Counted from the stretch's first letter, positions 24,846-34,305 are shown. The stretch is DNA of 64,000 nucleotides from Tunturiibacter empetritectus (GCF_014201375.1 NZ_JACHDZ010000001.1:1033206-1097205); one strand, 5' to 3'. Translations and numbers: made by a program. Notes: generated by a model not told the origin, from the letters alone.

Positions 24846-26336
24846 TTATTCGGCTGGCTTGCCGCCTGGTGGGGGTGGGATGGTGATGTCTAGATTCTTT
24901 ACGGTGCCTAGACCTAGTGTGGCTAGCGACGGCGTGATTTGGGATTCGTTGCCTACAACGATGACGGCGAGTTTGTTGGTGTCGATGTACTTGTTAGCCA
25001 CGCGGGAGACGTCGGCGGAGGTGACTTTTTCGATGCCGGATTTGTACTTCTCGAGCGTGTCGGCAGGGTAGCCGTAGAAGGCGAGGGTGACTTGCTCGCC
25101 TAGCGTTTTGTCGGGCGAGTCGTAGTGGAAGATGAAGGAGTTGAGGACCTGATCCTTCGCTTTGCTGAGCTCGGCGGGGGTGGGTGGTTCGGTCTTGAGG
25201 CGGTTGATCTCGGCGAGTAAGGCTTTGGTTGCGGCTACTGTTGTGGCGCTTTTTGTTGCGGCTTCGACGACGAAGATGCCGGGGTGATCGTAGGAGGCGC
25301 CGTAGTTGCCTTCGACGGAGTAGGCCAGGCCGAGTTTGGTGCGGACGTCCTGAACGACGCGGGAGCCGAAGCCGCCGGAGAAGACCTGGTTCATGACGGA
25401 GAGGGCGTAGTAGTCAGGGTTGCTGCGCTCGGTGCCGAGGCCGACGATGATCACATTGGATTGGTTGACGTCATCTTTGGAGACGAAGTTGACGTTAGGT
25501 TTGGGATCGGTGAAGGTGGCTTTGAAGGATTGGAAGCGCTGGCCGCGTGGGATGGGGGCGAAGGCGCCGCGGAGTTTGGCTTCCATGGCGGCGGGGTCGA
25601 AGTCGCCTGAGAGGGCGACGATGATGTTGCTGCCGACGACGGTGTGGGTGTGCCAGGCGTTGAGGTCGTCGAGGGTGACGGCGTCTACGGTGGCGTATTC
25701 GAGCTCGCGGGCGTAGGGGTTGTGGGGGCCGTAGGCGATCTTTGCGGCCTCGCGGGAGGCGATGCCGTTGGCGTCGTCGTTGCGGCGGGCGATGCCGGTT
25801 TCGAGCTGCTGCTTGGCGAGTTGGAGCTTGTCGGCTTTGAAGGTGGGGTGGAGCAGGAGGTCGGTGGTGGAGGCGAAGACTGTGTCGAAGTCGCCTTTGA
25901 GGCTGGACCAGGCCATGGAGGTGGAGGCGGTGCCGCCGCTGGTTTCGATGGAGGCGGCTTTGGCTTCGAGGACGTCGTCGAGCTTGTCGCCGTCGATGGT
26001 GGCGGTGCCGCTGGTGCGCCAGGTTTGGCCATAGAGGGAGGTGAGGCCGACTTTGGCGTTGGGCTCATCGCGGCTGCCTCCGCGGATGAGGATGGTGCCG
26101 TTGATGAAGGGGAGCTCGTGGTCTTCCTGGAGGAAGAGGACTACTCCGTTTTCTAGTTCGATGCGGTGGGGTTGGGCGGGTTTGAAGGCGGGGAGCGGGG
26201 GGATGGGGATTTGCTTCCACGGCTGCGCTTGCGTGGTGGGGGCCGCGGGCGCGGCGGTTTGTGCGAGCGCGTTGAGAGTGGTTAGCAGAAATGTAGTGAC
26301 GGCTGCAGTGAGGACGAGCGAGGAGAGATAGTTCAC
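24846..26336 (-). CDS. M16 family peptidase-like protein, non-catalytic partner
   Basis: 496 residues with signal peptide ('FLLTTLNALAQ') and Ala/Pro linker. The M16 fold is clear: 'VVLFLQEDHELPFINGTILI', 'RGGSRDEPNAKVGLTSLYGQ', and C-terminal 'FGSRVVQDVRTKLGLAYSVE'. Where active M16 enzymes have HxxEH it has 'YGQTW', so zinc cannot be bound there. The Arg and Tyr of 'RTKLGLAYSVE' keep the substrate-binding R/Y pair. The start overlaps the stop of the catalytic M16 gene by 4 bases, implying a heterodimer as in the two-subunit M16 peptidases. Confidence 0.9.
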   Translation of the reverse strand: MNYLSSLVLTAAVTTFLLTTLNALAQTAAPAAPTTQAQPWKQIPIPPLPAFKPAQPHRIELENGVVLFLQEDHELPFINGTILIRGGSRDEPNAKVGLTSLYGQTWRTSGTATIDGDKLDDVLEAKAASIETSGGTASTSMAWSSLKGDFDTVFASTTDLLLHPTFKADKLQLAKQQLETGIARRNDDANGIASREAAKIAYGPHNPYARELEYATVDAVTLDDLNAWHTHTVVGSNIIVALSGDFDPAAMEAKLRGAFAPIPRGQRFQSFKATFTDPKPNVNFVSKDDVNQSNVIIVGLGTERSNPDYYALSVMNQVFSGGFGSRVVQDVRTKLGLAYSVEGNYGASYDHPGIFVVEAATKSATTVAATKALLAEINRLKTEPPTPAELSKAKDQVLNSFIFHYDSPDKTLGEQVTLAFYGYPADTLEKYKSGIEKVTSADVSRVANKYIDTNKLAVIVVGNESQITPSLATLGLGTVKNLDITIPPPPGGKPAE

Positions 26337-27943
26337 TTCGTGCCTCCGGCGTTTTGAGCGGTCGGCGCTGGGGGTGCGGTGAGCATGGCTGTTCCTGGTG
26401 TTTGTGTTTCCGAAGGTGTTGAGGCTTGCGGGGCTTTGTGTTGGGGTGGGACGAATTCGATTCGTGCGCTGGTTCGGTTGCTGTCGGTGAAGATCTTGTT
26501 GGCGACGCGGCGGATGTCGGCTTTGTTGACGGCGTCGATCTTGTGGAGCTGGTTGAAGAGTTCGCGCCAGTCGCCGAAGCGGGTTTGGTACTCGGCCAGT
26601 TCGTGGGCGAGGCCTTCGTTGTCGGCGAGGCCGCGGAGAAGGTCGGCGCGGGAGCGGGTCTTGAAGCGTTCGAGCTCGGCGTCGGTGACGTCTTCGTTTT
26701 TGAGGCGGTCAAGTTCTTTATGGATTGCGGTGCGCATCTCGTCGGGCGTGTGGCCGGGGAGCGGGACGGCGTAGACGGCGAAGAGGCCGGGGTACTTGTC
26801 GCCGGGGAAGCCGCTGAAGCCCTGCGCCTCGGCTGCGATGGACTGGTCGCGGACGAGGGAGCGATAGAGGCGGGCGGTGCGGCCGTTGGAGAAGATGTCG
26901 GAGATGGCGTCGTAGGCGTTGTCGTCGGGGTCGAGGTAGTCGGGGCGGTGGTAGCCCTCGATGTAGAAGGGCTGGGTGGCTTCGCGGATGGTGACGGATT
27001 TTTCGGCGACCTGTGGGGGCTCGACGGTGGTCATTGGTTCGGGGCGGGGGGCGGCGGGGATGGGGGCGAAGTAGCGCTCGAGGACGGGCATGGTCTCGGA
27101 GGCTTTGAGGTCGCCTACGACGGCGATGACGATGTTGGCGGGGACGTAGTATTTTTCGTGGAAGGTGGTGGCCTCGGTGGCGGAGACCTGGCTGATCTCG
27201 CTCTCCCAGCCTACGCCGGGGCGGCGGTAGGGGTGGGCGACGTAGGCGGTGGCGAGGAACTCTTCGACCATGCGGCCGACTGGGGAGGAGTCAACGCGCA
27301 TGCGGCGCTCTTCCTGGACGACATTGCGCTCCTTGTAGAACTCGCGCTCGACGGGATGGGCGATGCGCTGGCTTTCGAGGTAGGCCCAGAGCTCAAGGCG
27401 GTTGGAGGGCATGCTCCAGAAGTACTGGGTGGAGTCCTCGGTGGTGCTGGCGTTGATGCCGACGGCGCCGTTCTCTTCGGCGATCTGGGAGAACTGGTTG
27501 GGGATGACGTACTTTTGGGCTTCGGCTTGTGCGTCCTGGAAGGCTTTTAGGAGTTGGGCTAGCTTGTCAGGATTTTGGCCGACGCGTTTGCGGTACTCGG
27601 CGTCGTAGGCTGCGTAGGCGATCTCGACTTTGGCGAGTGCGATCTTTTCGGCGGGGTAGTCGGTGGTGCCGATCTCGGTGGTGCCCTTGAAGGCCATGTG
27701 CTCGAACATGTGGGCGATGCCGCTGGCGCCGTCGGGATCGTCGGCCGAGCCTGCATCGACGAGGGTGTAGAAGCTGAAGACGGGGGCTTCAGGGCGCTCG
27801 CAGACGATGAGGGTGAGGCCGTTGGGTAGAACTTTAACGGTGGTGCGCTTTTCGAAGCTTGCGAGGTCCTGCGCTTTGGCTGTGATGCTTAGAGCGATTG
27901 CACACACGGCGATCGCGGCGATTCTACTTTTTACTTTTACCAA
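26333..27943 (-). CDS. M16 family zinc metallopeptidase, catalytic subunit
   Basis: 536 residues from TTG at 27943, preferred because GGAGGG lies just upstream and it gives the leader 'VKVKSRIAAIAVCAIALS'; the frame opens at an ATG at 27979 without a leader. The zinc motif is 'IAHMFEHMAFKGT' (HxxEH, near residue 67), with a distal Glu expected in 'EENGAVGINASTTEDSTQYF'. It is a secreted or periplasmic peptidase of the M16B type. With the next gene it forms an active/inactive pair. Its C-terminal Pro/Ala tail is low complexity. Confidence 0.92.
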   Translation of the reverse strand: MVKVKSRIAAIAVCAIALSITAKAQDLASFEKRTTVKVLPNGLTLIVCERPEAPVFSFYTLVDAGSADDPDGASGIAHMFEHMAFKGTTEIGTTDYPAEKIALAKVEIAYAAYDAEYRKRVGQNPDKLAQLLKAFQDAQAEAQKYVIPNQFSQIAEENGAVGINASTTEDSTQYFWSMPSNRLELWAYLESQRIAHPVEREFYKERNVVQEERRMRVDSSPVGRMVEEFLATAYVAHPYRRPGVGWESEISQVSATEATTFHEKYYVPANIVIAVVGDLKASETMPVLERYFAPIPAAPRPEPMTTVEPPQVAEKSVTIREATQPFYIEGYHRPDYLDPDDNAYDAISDIFSNGRTARLYRSLVRDQSIAAEAQGFSGFPGDKYPGLFAVYAVPLPGHTPDEMRTAIHKELDRLKNEDVTDAELERFKTRSRADLLRGLADNEGLAHELAEYQTRFGDWRELFNQLHKIDAVNKADIRRVANKIFTDSNRTSARIEFVPPQHKAPQASTPSETQTPGTAMLTAPPAPTAQNAGGTK

Positions 27944-28003
27944 AAGCCCTCCGCAGACTTTGCGAGTCAAGAGTTCCACTATATCGAAGCCCGGGGCCGG
28001 GCT

Positions 28004-28645
28004 CTATTGCCGGGGGCCGAATATGGCGTTCCAGATTTGACGTATGGAACGCCAGATCCGCTTCAGGAGGGATTCGGCCTCGGCCTGGATGGTGGTGACG
28101 ACGGCGGAGATGAACTGCTGGCGGGTCCAGTTGTTGCGGGCGGCGCTGGGGCCTCGGCGCAGGCATCGGGCTGCGGCTTCGGCCCAGGAGCCGGACTGGA
28201 CGGCGGCGATGAGATGGGGGAAGTCTTTGAAGAGTCCGGCGGGGCCGAGGTTGTAGATCATGTCGAGGAGGGCGAGCTTTACGGGGTTGGGGAGGGTGTC
28301 GTAGTGGGGGAGGTGGGTGCGGAGGTCGGTTTCGAAGTTGTGGAGGACGGCGGTTAGTTTTGCATCGATGGTTTGCTGGGGGAGTTCGAGGCTGGTGGGG
28401 GATTTGTAGAAGGTGGAGGCTCGGGCTTGAGGGAGGGAGTTGACGCGGGTGTATTCAGCGGCGATCTCTTGTGGTGTGGCTGGGCGGGAGCCAAGGACGA
28501 AGGGGAGGGATTCGGCGGCTTCGGTGTCGGGCAGCATGAGGCCTACGCCGACGGTGACTTTGCCTACCGTGTCGCGGTACATCCACGGGACGCAGCCTTC
28601 GAACTCTTTTAATTTTGCTAGCGATTGCTCTAGGTAGGTCGCCAC
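28004..28645 (-). CDS. GH24 (T4-type) lysozyme-like protein
   Basis: 213 residues from GTG at 28645; the frame also opens with ATG at 28747, but that 34-residue extension is Pro-rich and touches a repeat. The active-site stretch 'LKEFEGCVPWMYRDTVGKVT' reproduces the Glu-x8-Asp-x5-Thr triad of phage T4 lysozyme, followed by 'VGVGLML'. 'LLDMIYNLGPAGL' near 150 is the second family motif. It cleaves the glycan of peptidoglycan. No holin or other phage gene is nearby, and no signal peptide is seen, so export is unclear. It may be a domesticated phage gene. Confidence 0.82.
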   Translation of the reverse strand: MATYLEQSLAKLKEFEGCVPWMYRDTVGKVTVGVGLMLPDTEAAESLPFVLGSRPATPQEIAAEYTRVNSLPQARASTFYKSPTSLELPQQTIDAKLTAVLHNFETDLRTHLPHYDTLPNPVKLALLDMIYNLGPAGLFKDFPHLIAAVQSGSWAEAAARCLRRGPSAARNNWTRQQFISAVVTTIQAEAESLLKRIWRSIRQIWNAIFGPRQ

Positions 28646-28748
28646 GATTTTCAGGCTAGCATGAAGGGCTTGGGTTGGGAGAAGAGGCGTCCACGGGGTT
28701 TCAGGGGGTGATGAAAGATACCCTCCGAAATGAACGGCGGACCTCATC

Positions 28749-28829
28749 GGCTAAAGCCACACAATGCAACCAAGGCTCTTGCGGCACGGAGACCCAAGGC
28801 TAATGCCTTGGGCTACCAGCTGTGCCCTT
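28749..28829. repeat. Acidobacterial-type palindromic repeat element
   Basis: GGCTAAAGCC (28749-28758), then a hairpin CCCAAGGC-TAAT-GCCTTGGG (28793-28812) inside an outer GGCAC/GTGCC pair (28783-28787, 28822-28826). This 'GGCTAAAGCC ... GGCTNAAGCC' style is familiar from acidobacterial intergenic repeats (recollection). The rest of the gap to 29061 holds only AT-richer sequence and the ROK promoter region. Confidence 0.6.
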
Positions 28830-29061
28830 AAGCAGGACTTTTAATGGAAATTTCGGGGTGTTTGTATCATTTGCGAGACAATAATTCAAAGTGGCTACAA
28901 AATGGTTGACCTCCAGTGATATAAAGACTCGTCGCCAAAGATGTCAAGCGAAGGGCGGCTCGAGAGACATAGGAACGACAGGGCGGCGCTCGAGTTTTGC
29001 CCACTTGGTATGTTTTGATATGGTTTCGCCCATTGATTTTATGAGACACGAAAGCTAAACA

Positions 29062-30234
29062 ATGCCCACCACACAAGCGACTCGATTTACCTTTACCCGC
29101 AGGCAGAGCGCGTCGAACAAAACGCCACGTCAGATTAACCGGAACCTTGTCTTCAATCTGGTTCGGACCAGGCAGCCGCTTTCGCGCGCCGATCTTGCTC
29201 GCGTCTCGGGCCTGCAGCGCAGCACGGTGTCGTTGATTGTGGAGGATCTGATCAAGGAGAAGTGGATTCTGGAGGGCTCGACGGGGCGCCCACCTCGCGG
29301 ACGCAGGCCGACCTTTCTGGAGCTGAATCATCAGCGTGCTGTGATTGCGCTGGATATTCATCCGTCGCAGACGACGGTTGCGGTGACCGACCTTGGCGGC
29401 AAGATTGTGGCGCAGAATGTGGTGGATCTGCCGGAGGATCCGAAGAAGGCGATTCAGCCGATTATTGCGGCGATTCGCAAGCTGATGGCGGCGCATAGCG
29501 ATAAGTCGTTTGACGGGATTGGGATCAGTCTTCCGGGACGCGCCGATCCGCAGAGGGATGAGCCGATCTTTGCACCGAATCTGAAGTGGCCGATCTCGAG
29601 TATCAAGACGCGAATTCAGAAGGCTACGGGGCTGCGGGTTGAGATGGATAACGTTGCGAATGCGTGCGCGCTGTCGGAGGTGTGGTTCGGCGATAGCGAT
29701 GGACTGCATGACCTGGTGGTGGTGAACGTCTCGGAAGGTATCGGGACGGGGATCTTTGCGAATGGGCAGGTGTTGCGCGGGGCGAACGGGATGGCGGGAG
29801 AGTTTGGCCATGTGCAGATGGAGATGAATGGGCCGCGGTGCGGGTGCGGGGGGCGAGGATGCTGGGAGACGGTCAGCTCCAATCGCGCCGGGCTGCGCTA
29901 CTACGAGGAGATGAGTGGGGCGAGCGCGCCGGCTACCTTTGCGGCGCTGGTGAAGATGGCGCAGTCGCATGACGCCAATGCGGTGAAGGCTCTGGAGAAG
30001 ATGTCCTTGTTTCTTGGGCGCGGACTGAGGATGATTGCGAATGCGCTGGCTCCGAGCGAGATTGTGGTGGTTGGGGATATTACTGCGGCGTGGTATCTGT
30101 TCGGGCCGATTGTTGAGGCGGAGCTGAAACAGAATGCGCTTTCGAAGGCGCCACGGCTGCGGCCGGCGTTTGAAGGAAATACGGCGCGGCTGCGGAGTGC
30201 GGTGGCGCTGGTGATGAATGGGAGCCTGGTTTAG
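29062..30234 (+). CDS. ROK family transcriptional regulator
   Basis: 390 residues. Winged helix-turn-helix at about 22-70 ('LSRADLARVSGLQRSTVSLI'), then the ROK sugar-kinase-like fold: 'AVIALDIHPSQTTVAVTDLG', 'GIGISLPGRADPQRDE', 'EMDNVANACALSEVWFG', 'GEFGHVQM', and the zinc motif 'CGCGGRGCWE' near 255. It is an NagC/XylR-type sugar-responsive regulator. The GH105 gene starts 2 bases after its stop, so it probably senses a sugar released by that enzyme. The ribosome-binding site is weak. Confidence 0.9.
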   Translation: MPTTQATRFTFTRRQSASNKTPRQINRNLVFNLVRTRQPLSRADLARVSGLQRSTVSLIVEDLIKEKWILEGSTGRPPRGRRPTFLELNHQRAVIALDIHPSQTTVAVTDLGGKIVAQNVVDLPEDPKKAIQPIIAAIRKLMAAHSDKSFDGIGISLPGRADPQRDEPIFAPNLKWPISSIKTRIQKATGLRVEMDNVANACALSEVWFGDSDGLHDLVVVNVSEGIGTGIFANGQVLRGANGMAGEFGHVQMEMNGPRCGCGGRGCWETVSSNRAGLRYYEEMSGASAPATFAALVKMAQSHDANAVKALEKMSLFLGRGLRMIANALAPSEIVVVGDITAAWYLFGPIVEAELKQNALSKAPRLRPAFEGNTARLRSAVALVMNGSLV

Positions 30235-30236
30235 GG

Positions 30237-31487
30237 ATGACGATGTTTCTTTTGGACTTTGGGATGCGGTTGCGGGGTGATAGCGGAGCTTCGCGGCCTG
30301 GATTGGTGGCAAGAACTTCGCGTGGCTTTGTCCTGGGTGCACTTGTTAGTGCTGGGTCGATGAGTGTGTTTGCGCAGAGTGCTCCGGTGACTCCTGGGGC
30401 GAAGGTTGTGCCGGTGGACGGGAACGCGGCGGGAGATGCGCCGGATGATCCAGGGCCGCTGGCGACCGGACTTTCGGCCGAGTTGAAGCCGAAGGCGATC
30501 GATGCGGCAATAAAGAAGGTTGCGGATTGGCAGGTCGCTCATGCAGAGGCCCAGTTCAATAAGCAGTGGACGTTTGCTGCGCTCTATGACGGCCTGCTGG
30601 CGGCTTCGAAGACGACCGGCGACGCGAAGTATCGTAATGCGGTGCTGCATCTGGCGGAGCGGTCGGATTGGACGCTGCTCGATGCGCGGTTTCCTCATGC
30701 CGATGATCAGGCGCTGGGGCAGGCTTATCTGGATCTCTATCGCGAGGATCCGCAGCCGGTGCGGATGGCGGATACGAAGGCGAATATGGATCGGCTGATT
30801 GTGCGGGAGGATGATCCGAACAAGCTGCTGTGGTGGTGGTGCGATGCTCTGTTCATGTCGCCACCTGTGCTTTCGCAGATGTATGCGATTACGAATGACC
30901 GCAAGTATCTGGACTATATGGATCATGAGTGGTGGCTTACGTCGGGAAGCCTCTACAGCCCTGAGGAGCATCTTTACTTTCGCGACAGCCGGTACTTTAC
31001 GCAGAAGCAGGAGAATGGCAAGCCGATCTTCTGGTCGCGCGGCAATGGCTGGGTGATGGGTGCGCTGGTGAATGTGTTGAGGATTATGCCAGCGGACTAT
31101 CCTTCGCGTCCGAAGTATGTGGCGCAGTTTCGCGAGATGGCGGAGAGGCTGGCGGCGATTCAGAGTCCGGATGGATTGTGGCGGTCGGGGCTGCTGGATC
31201 CGGAATCTTACGATCTGCCGGAGGTGTCGGGGTCGGCGTTCTTTACGTATGCGATGGCGTATGGGATCAATGAGAAGATTCTCGATCGCAAGACTTACCT
31301 TCCGGTGGTGGAGAGGTCTTGGAAGGGAATACTTGGACACATCTATGCGGATGGGCGGCTGGGTTCGATTCAGCCAATTGATGCGCAGCCGGGCAAGTTC
31401 AAGCTTTCGGCCAGCTATGTATATGGTGTGGGTGGGTTCCTGATGGCGGGCTCGGAGATGCATCGGCTGGCTGCAACAAAGCACTAG
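30237..31487 (+). CDS. GH88/GH105 family unsaturated glycuronyl hydrolase
   Basis: 416 residues with an N-terminal export signal ('GFVLGALVSAGSMSVFAQ', ending near residue 44). The (alpha/alpha)6 barrel has 'WTFAALYDGLLAASKTTGDA', 'DDQALGQAYLDLY' and 'LLWWWCDALFMSPPVL' with the acidic pair, then 'RGNGWVMGALVNVLR' and 'SGSAFFTYAMAYGIN'. This matches YteR/RhiN-type enzymes, which remove the unsaturated galacturonyl unit from pectin (rhamnogalacturonan) fragments left by lyases. It is in an operon with the ROK regulator, pointing to plant polysaccharide use. Confidence 0.9.
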   Translation: MTMFLLDFGMRLRGDSGASRPGLVARTSRGFVLGALVSAGSMSVFAQSAPVTPGAKVVPVDGNAAGDAPDDPGPLATGLSAELKPKAIDAAIKKVADWQVAHAEAQFNKQWTFAALYDGLLAASKTTGDAKYRNAVLHLAERSDWTLLDARFPHADDQALGQAYLDLYREDPQPVRMADTKANMDRLIVREDDPNKLLWWWCDALFMSPPVLSQMYAITNDRKYLDYMDHEWWLTSGSLYSPEEHLYFRDSRYFTQKQENGKPIFWSRGNGWVMGALVNVLRIMPADYPSRPKYVAQFREMAERLAAIQSPDGLWRSGLLDPESYDLPEVSGSAFFTYAMAYGINEKILDRKTYLPVVERSWKGILGHIYADGRLGSIQPIDAQPGKFKLSASYVYGVGGFLMAGSEMHRLAATKH

Positions 31488-31642
31488 TGGTTGCCAACTG
31501 CCGAATTCGAGAAGAAGATTTTCCCTTTGGTGGGTAACTGAATGAAGGTGATCCGCATTGAGAATGCGGGTTCGCGGATGCCTCGACGTTGCGAGGTATC
31601 TCATTGGCAATGAATGATTTATCAAATTGAAGGACTGTTTAC

Positions 31643-31672
31643 TTGACGGAATGAATGGTCATTCAGTATGCT
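31643..31672 (+). promoter_or_regulatory. fadN promoter with FadR-type (TetR) operator
   Basis: -35 TTGACG (31643-31648), 18-base spacer, -10 TATGCT (31667-31672). The spacer is filled by GGAATGAATGGTCATTCA (31648-31665), 16 of 18 matches to the Bacillus FadR consensus TGAATGANTANTCATTCA. A second, half-conserved site TGAATGATTTATCAAATT lies at 31611-31628. Transcription would start near 31679, 35 bases before the chosen ATG. Confidence 0.7.
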
Positions 31673-31713
31673 TCGCATCGTTCGGGTATTCCTGCCCGCC
31701 GGAGCCTTTGACC

Positions 31714-34233
31714 ATGCCTTCCAGCACTATCGAAGCACCCACGCCGCAGAGTTCGGCAAAGCTTAGTCCGTCCAGGGATCACAGACAGATCAGCAAGGTT
31801 GCCGTTCTTGGGGCAGGAACAATGGGCTCGCGTATTGCGGCGCACATTGCTAATGCTGGACTGCCGGTGGTCTTGCTGGATATTGTCCCTCCGGGCACGG
31901 ATGCAAGTGCGTCGAAGCAGGAGCGGAACAAGTTTGTTTTGGCGGCGATGGATGGGTTGAAGAAGTCGAAGCCTGCGGCGTTTTATGCGGTGGAGAGTGC
32001 GCGGCTGATCACGATTGGCAACTTCGAGGACGATCTGGCTTTGATCGCGGACTGCGACTGGATCATCGAGGTGGTGGCGGAGAATCTTGAGATCAAGCGC
32101 GCACTGCTAGAGAAGGTGCAGCAACATCGTCGCAAGGATTCGATACTTACGAGCAATACGAGCGGGCTGCCGATTCACAAGATTGTGGAAGGGATGCCGA
32201 TGGAGCTGCGGCGGCATTGGTTTGGAACACACTTCTTCAATCCGCCACGGTATATGCGGTTGCTTGAGGTGATTCAGACTCCGGATACGGATCCGGTAGA
32301 TATCGCGGCGGTGGAGCACTTCTGCGATCTGCGACTGGGGAAGGCGATTGTTCACTCGCACGATACGCCGAACTTTATTGCGAACCGTATCGGCACGTTT
32401 TCGATGGGGAATGCGATTCGGTTGATGCAGGAGCAGGGGCTGTCGATTGAAGAGGTGGATACGTTGACTGGCTCTGCGCTGGGATGGCCGAAGACGGGGA
32501 CGTTCCGGCTGGGCGATATGGTCGGCGTGGATGTGCTGGCGCATGTGGCTACGAACTTTTCCGCGCAGGCGGAGAAGATTAAGGATGAGCGCGCTGAGGT
32601 GAAGCTGGCGCCTTTTATCGGCACGATGCTCGAGAGGAAGTGGCTCGGAGATAAGACGAAGCAGGGATTTTATAAGAAGGAAGGCAAGGACGCGGAGGGG
32701 CGCGATCTGCGGCATGTTCTGGACTGGCAGACGCTGGACTATAAGCCGAGCACGCGGCCGAAGTTTCCGGCGATCGAGATGGCGAAGAATGTGGAGTCGA
32801 CGCCTGCTCGCATTGCGCAACTGCTGAATGCGGATGCGACGAAGGATAAAGCTGCTGCTTTTTACTGGCCGCTGCTGACGGAGTTGTTTACGTACAGCGC
32901 GAACCGGGTTCCGGAGATTGCGGACAACATCGTTGAGATCGATCAGGCGATGAAGACGGGGTTCAACTGGGAGCTTGGCCCGTTTGAGATGTTCGATGCT
33001 GCGGGTGTGCGGGCTACGACGGAGAAGATGCGTGCTGCGGGTGCGCCGGTTTCGGCGAATGTGGAGAAGCTGCTGGCTTATGCGGAGAAGCATGGGGAGG
33101 CTGATCCTACCTGGTACAAGGATGATGCTTCGGTCGCTTCGGGGCGGCTGTTTTTCGATCCGGTCAGCGGGGAGTATAAGCCGGTGGTGACGGCGGAGGG
33201 CGTGACCTCGCTGGGGGTGATCAAGAAGGCGAATGGCGTGGTGAAGAAGAACCCGGGCGCGTCGGTCATTGATCTGGGGGATGGCGTGGCGGGGATTGAG
33301 CTTCACTCGAAGATGAACGCGTTGGGCGATGACATCGTCAATCTGATTACGCAGACGCTGAAGCCATCGAGCAATATTGTTGGCGACTTCGAGGCTTTTG
33401 TTATTACGGGGGACTCGGCTAATTTTTCGGTTGGCGCGAACCTGATGCAGCTTCTTCTTGGGATTCAGGAGGAGGAGTGGGATGAGGTGGAGATGGCGGT
33501 GCGCGCATTCCAGAATATGACGCAGGCCATTAAGTTCTGTCCGCGTCCTGTGGTGGTTGCGCCTTATGGGATGTGCCTGGGTGGAGGAGTGGAGATTTCG
33601 CTTCATGGCGCTGCGCGTCAGCCGCACTCTGAGCTTTATATGGGTCTGGTGGAGGCTGGTGTGGGGTTGATTCCTGGCGGCGGCGGCTGCAAGGAGATGA
33701 CGATCCGTTCGGTGGAGGCGGGGTCGAGCATTCGTCCGGATGCTCGTGGCGAGGGCGTGGAGATCTTTGAGGCGCTGAAGAGGAACTTCGAGACGATTGC
33801 GATGGCGAAGGTCTCGACCAGTGCGGCGGAGGCTCGTTCGTTCGGGTTCTTCAAGCAGTCGGACAGCGTTACGATGAATCGCGAACGGCTATTGACGGAT
33901 GCGAAGGCGAAGGCTCGCGCGATTGCCGATGCTGGTTACAGTGCTCCTGCGCCGCGTGCCGACATTGCGGCTCCTGGCGAGAATGCGCTGGCTACGCTGA
34001 AGCTGGCGGTGTGGACGATGCGGGAGGGGCAGTACATCTCCGACCATGATGCGAAGATTGCGAACTGGGTGGCGTATGCACTGTGCGGGGGCAAGGTTAC
34101 GCCGGGGACTTTGGTGGCGGAGCAGTATCTGCTGGATCTTGAGCGCGAGGCGTTTCTGTCGCTGTGTGGAGAGAAGAAGACGCAGGAGCGAATTGCGTTT
34201 ACGTTGAAGACGGGCAAGCCTTTGCGGAATTAG
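31714..34233 (+). CDS. fadN: 3-hydroxyacyl-CoA dehydrogenase / enoyl-CoA hydratase fusion
   Basis: 839 residues from ATG at 31714 (GGAG about 10 bases upstream); earlier starts lie upstream of the promoter. The dehydrogenase is N-terminal: 'KVAVLGAGTMGSRIAAHIAN', then 'ILTSNTSGLPIHKIVEGMP' and 'RRHWFGTHFFNPPRYMRLLE' with the catalytic His. The crotonase-fold domain is C-terminal: 'GMCLGGGVEISLHGAARQ' and 'LIPGGGGCKEM'. This domain order is that of Bacillus FadN, not E. coli FadB. It does two steps of fatty acid beta-oxidation. Gene order with the next thiolase and acyl-CoA dehydrogenase repeats the Bacillus fadNAE operon. Confidence 0.93.
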   Translation: MPSSTIEAPTPQSSAKLSPSRDHRQISKVAVLGAGTMGSRIAAHIANAGLPVVLLDIVPPGTDASASKQERNKFVLAAMDGLKKSKPAAFYAVESARLITIGNFEDDLALIADCDWIIEVVAENLEIKRALLEKVQQHRRKDSILTSNTSGLPIHKIVEGMPMELRRHWFGTHFFNPPRYMRLLEVIQTPDTDPVDIAAVEHFCDLRLGKAIVHSHDTPNFIANRIGTFSMGNAIRLMQEQGLSIEEVDTLTGSALGWPKTGTFRLGDMVGVDVLAHVATNFSAQAEKIKDERAEVKLAPFIGTMLERKWLGDKTKQGFYKKEGKDAEGRDLRHVLDWQTLDYKPSTRPKFPAIEMAKNVESTPARIAQLLNADATKDKAAAFYWPLLTELFTYSANRVPEIADNIVEIDQAMKTGFNWELGPFEMFDAAGVRATTEKMRAAGAPVSANVEKLLAYAEKHGEADPTWYKDDASVASGRLFFDPVSGEYKPVVTAEGVTSLGVIKKANGVVKKNPGASVIDLGDGVAGIELHSKMNALGDDIVNLITQTLKPSSNIVGDFEAFVITGDSANFSVGANLMQLLLGIQEEEWDEVEMAVRAFQNMTQAIKFCPRPVVVAPYGMCLGGGVEISLHGAARQPHSELYMGLVEAGVGLIPGGGGCKEMTIRSVEAGSSIRPDARGEGVEIFEALKRNFETIAMAKVSTSAAEARSFGFFKQSDSVTMNRERLLTDAKAKARAIADAGYSAPAPRADIAAPGENALATLKLAVWTMREGQYISDHDAKIANWVAYALCGGKVTPGTLVAEQYLLDLEREAFLSLCGEKKTQERIAFTLKTGKPLRN

Positions 34234-34265
34234 GAGTTCGTTGTTCGCTGTCAGGTTTGCAGGTT

Positions 34266-34305
34266 AAAGATAGGTTCATCTACATAAAGATGGGTTCATC
34301 TACGA
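34266..34305. repeat. 20-bp tandem repeat upstream of fadA
   Basis: AAAGATAGGTTCATCTACAT and AAAGATGGGTTCATCTACGA stand head to tail in the 112-base fadN-fadA gap. Three bases differ. Confidence 0.75.

Noticed and set aside
26426..27550. 374-residue plus-strand reading frame
   Set aside because: Antisense to the M16 peptidase; almost entirely Gly/Val/Glu/Asp/Ala, a codon-bias artefact.
28867..30342. 491-residue minus-strand reading frame
   Set aside because: It lies wholly over the ROK regulator, is rich in Arg/His/Pro, and has no family features; a high-GC antisense shadow.
30231..31625. 464-residue minus-strand reading frame
   Set aside because: Antisense to the GH105 gene, Arg/His/Ile-rich with no recognisable domain.
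32107..33627. 506-residue minus-strand reading frame
   Set aside because: Antisense to fadN; low-complexity Arg/Leu/His composition.
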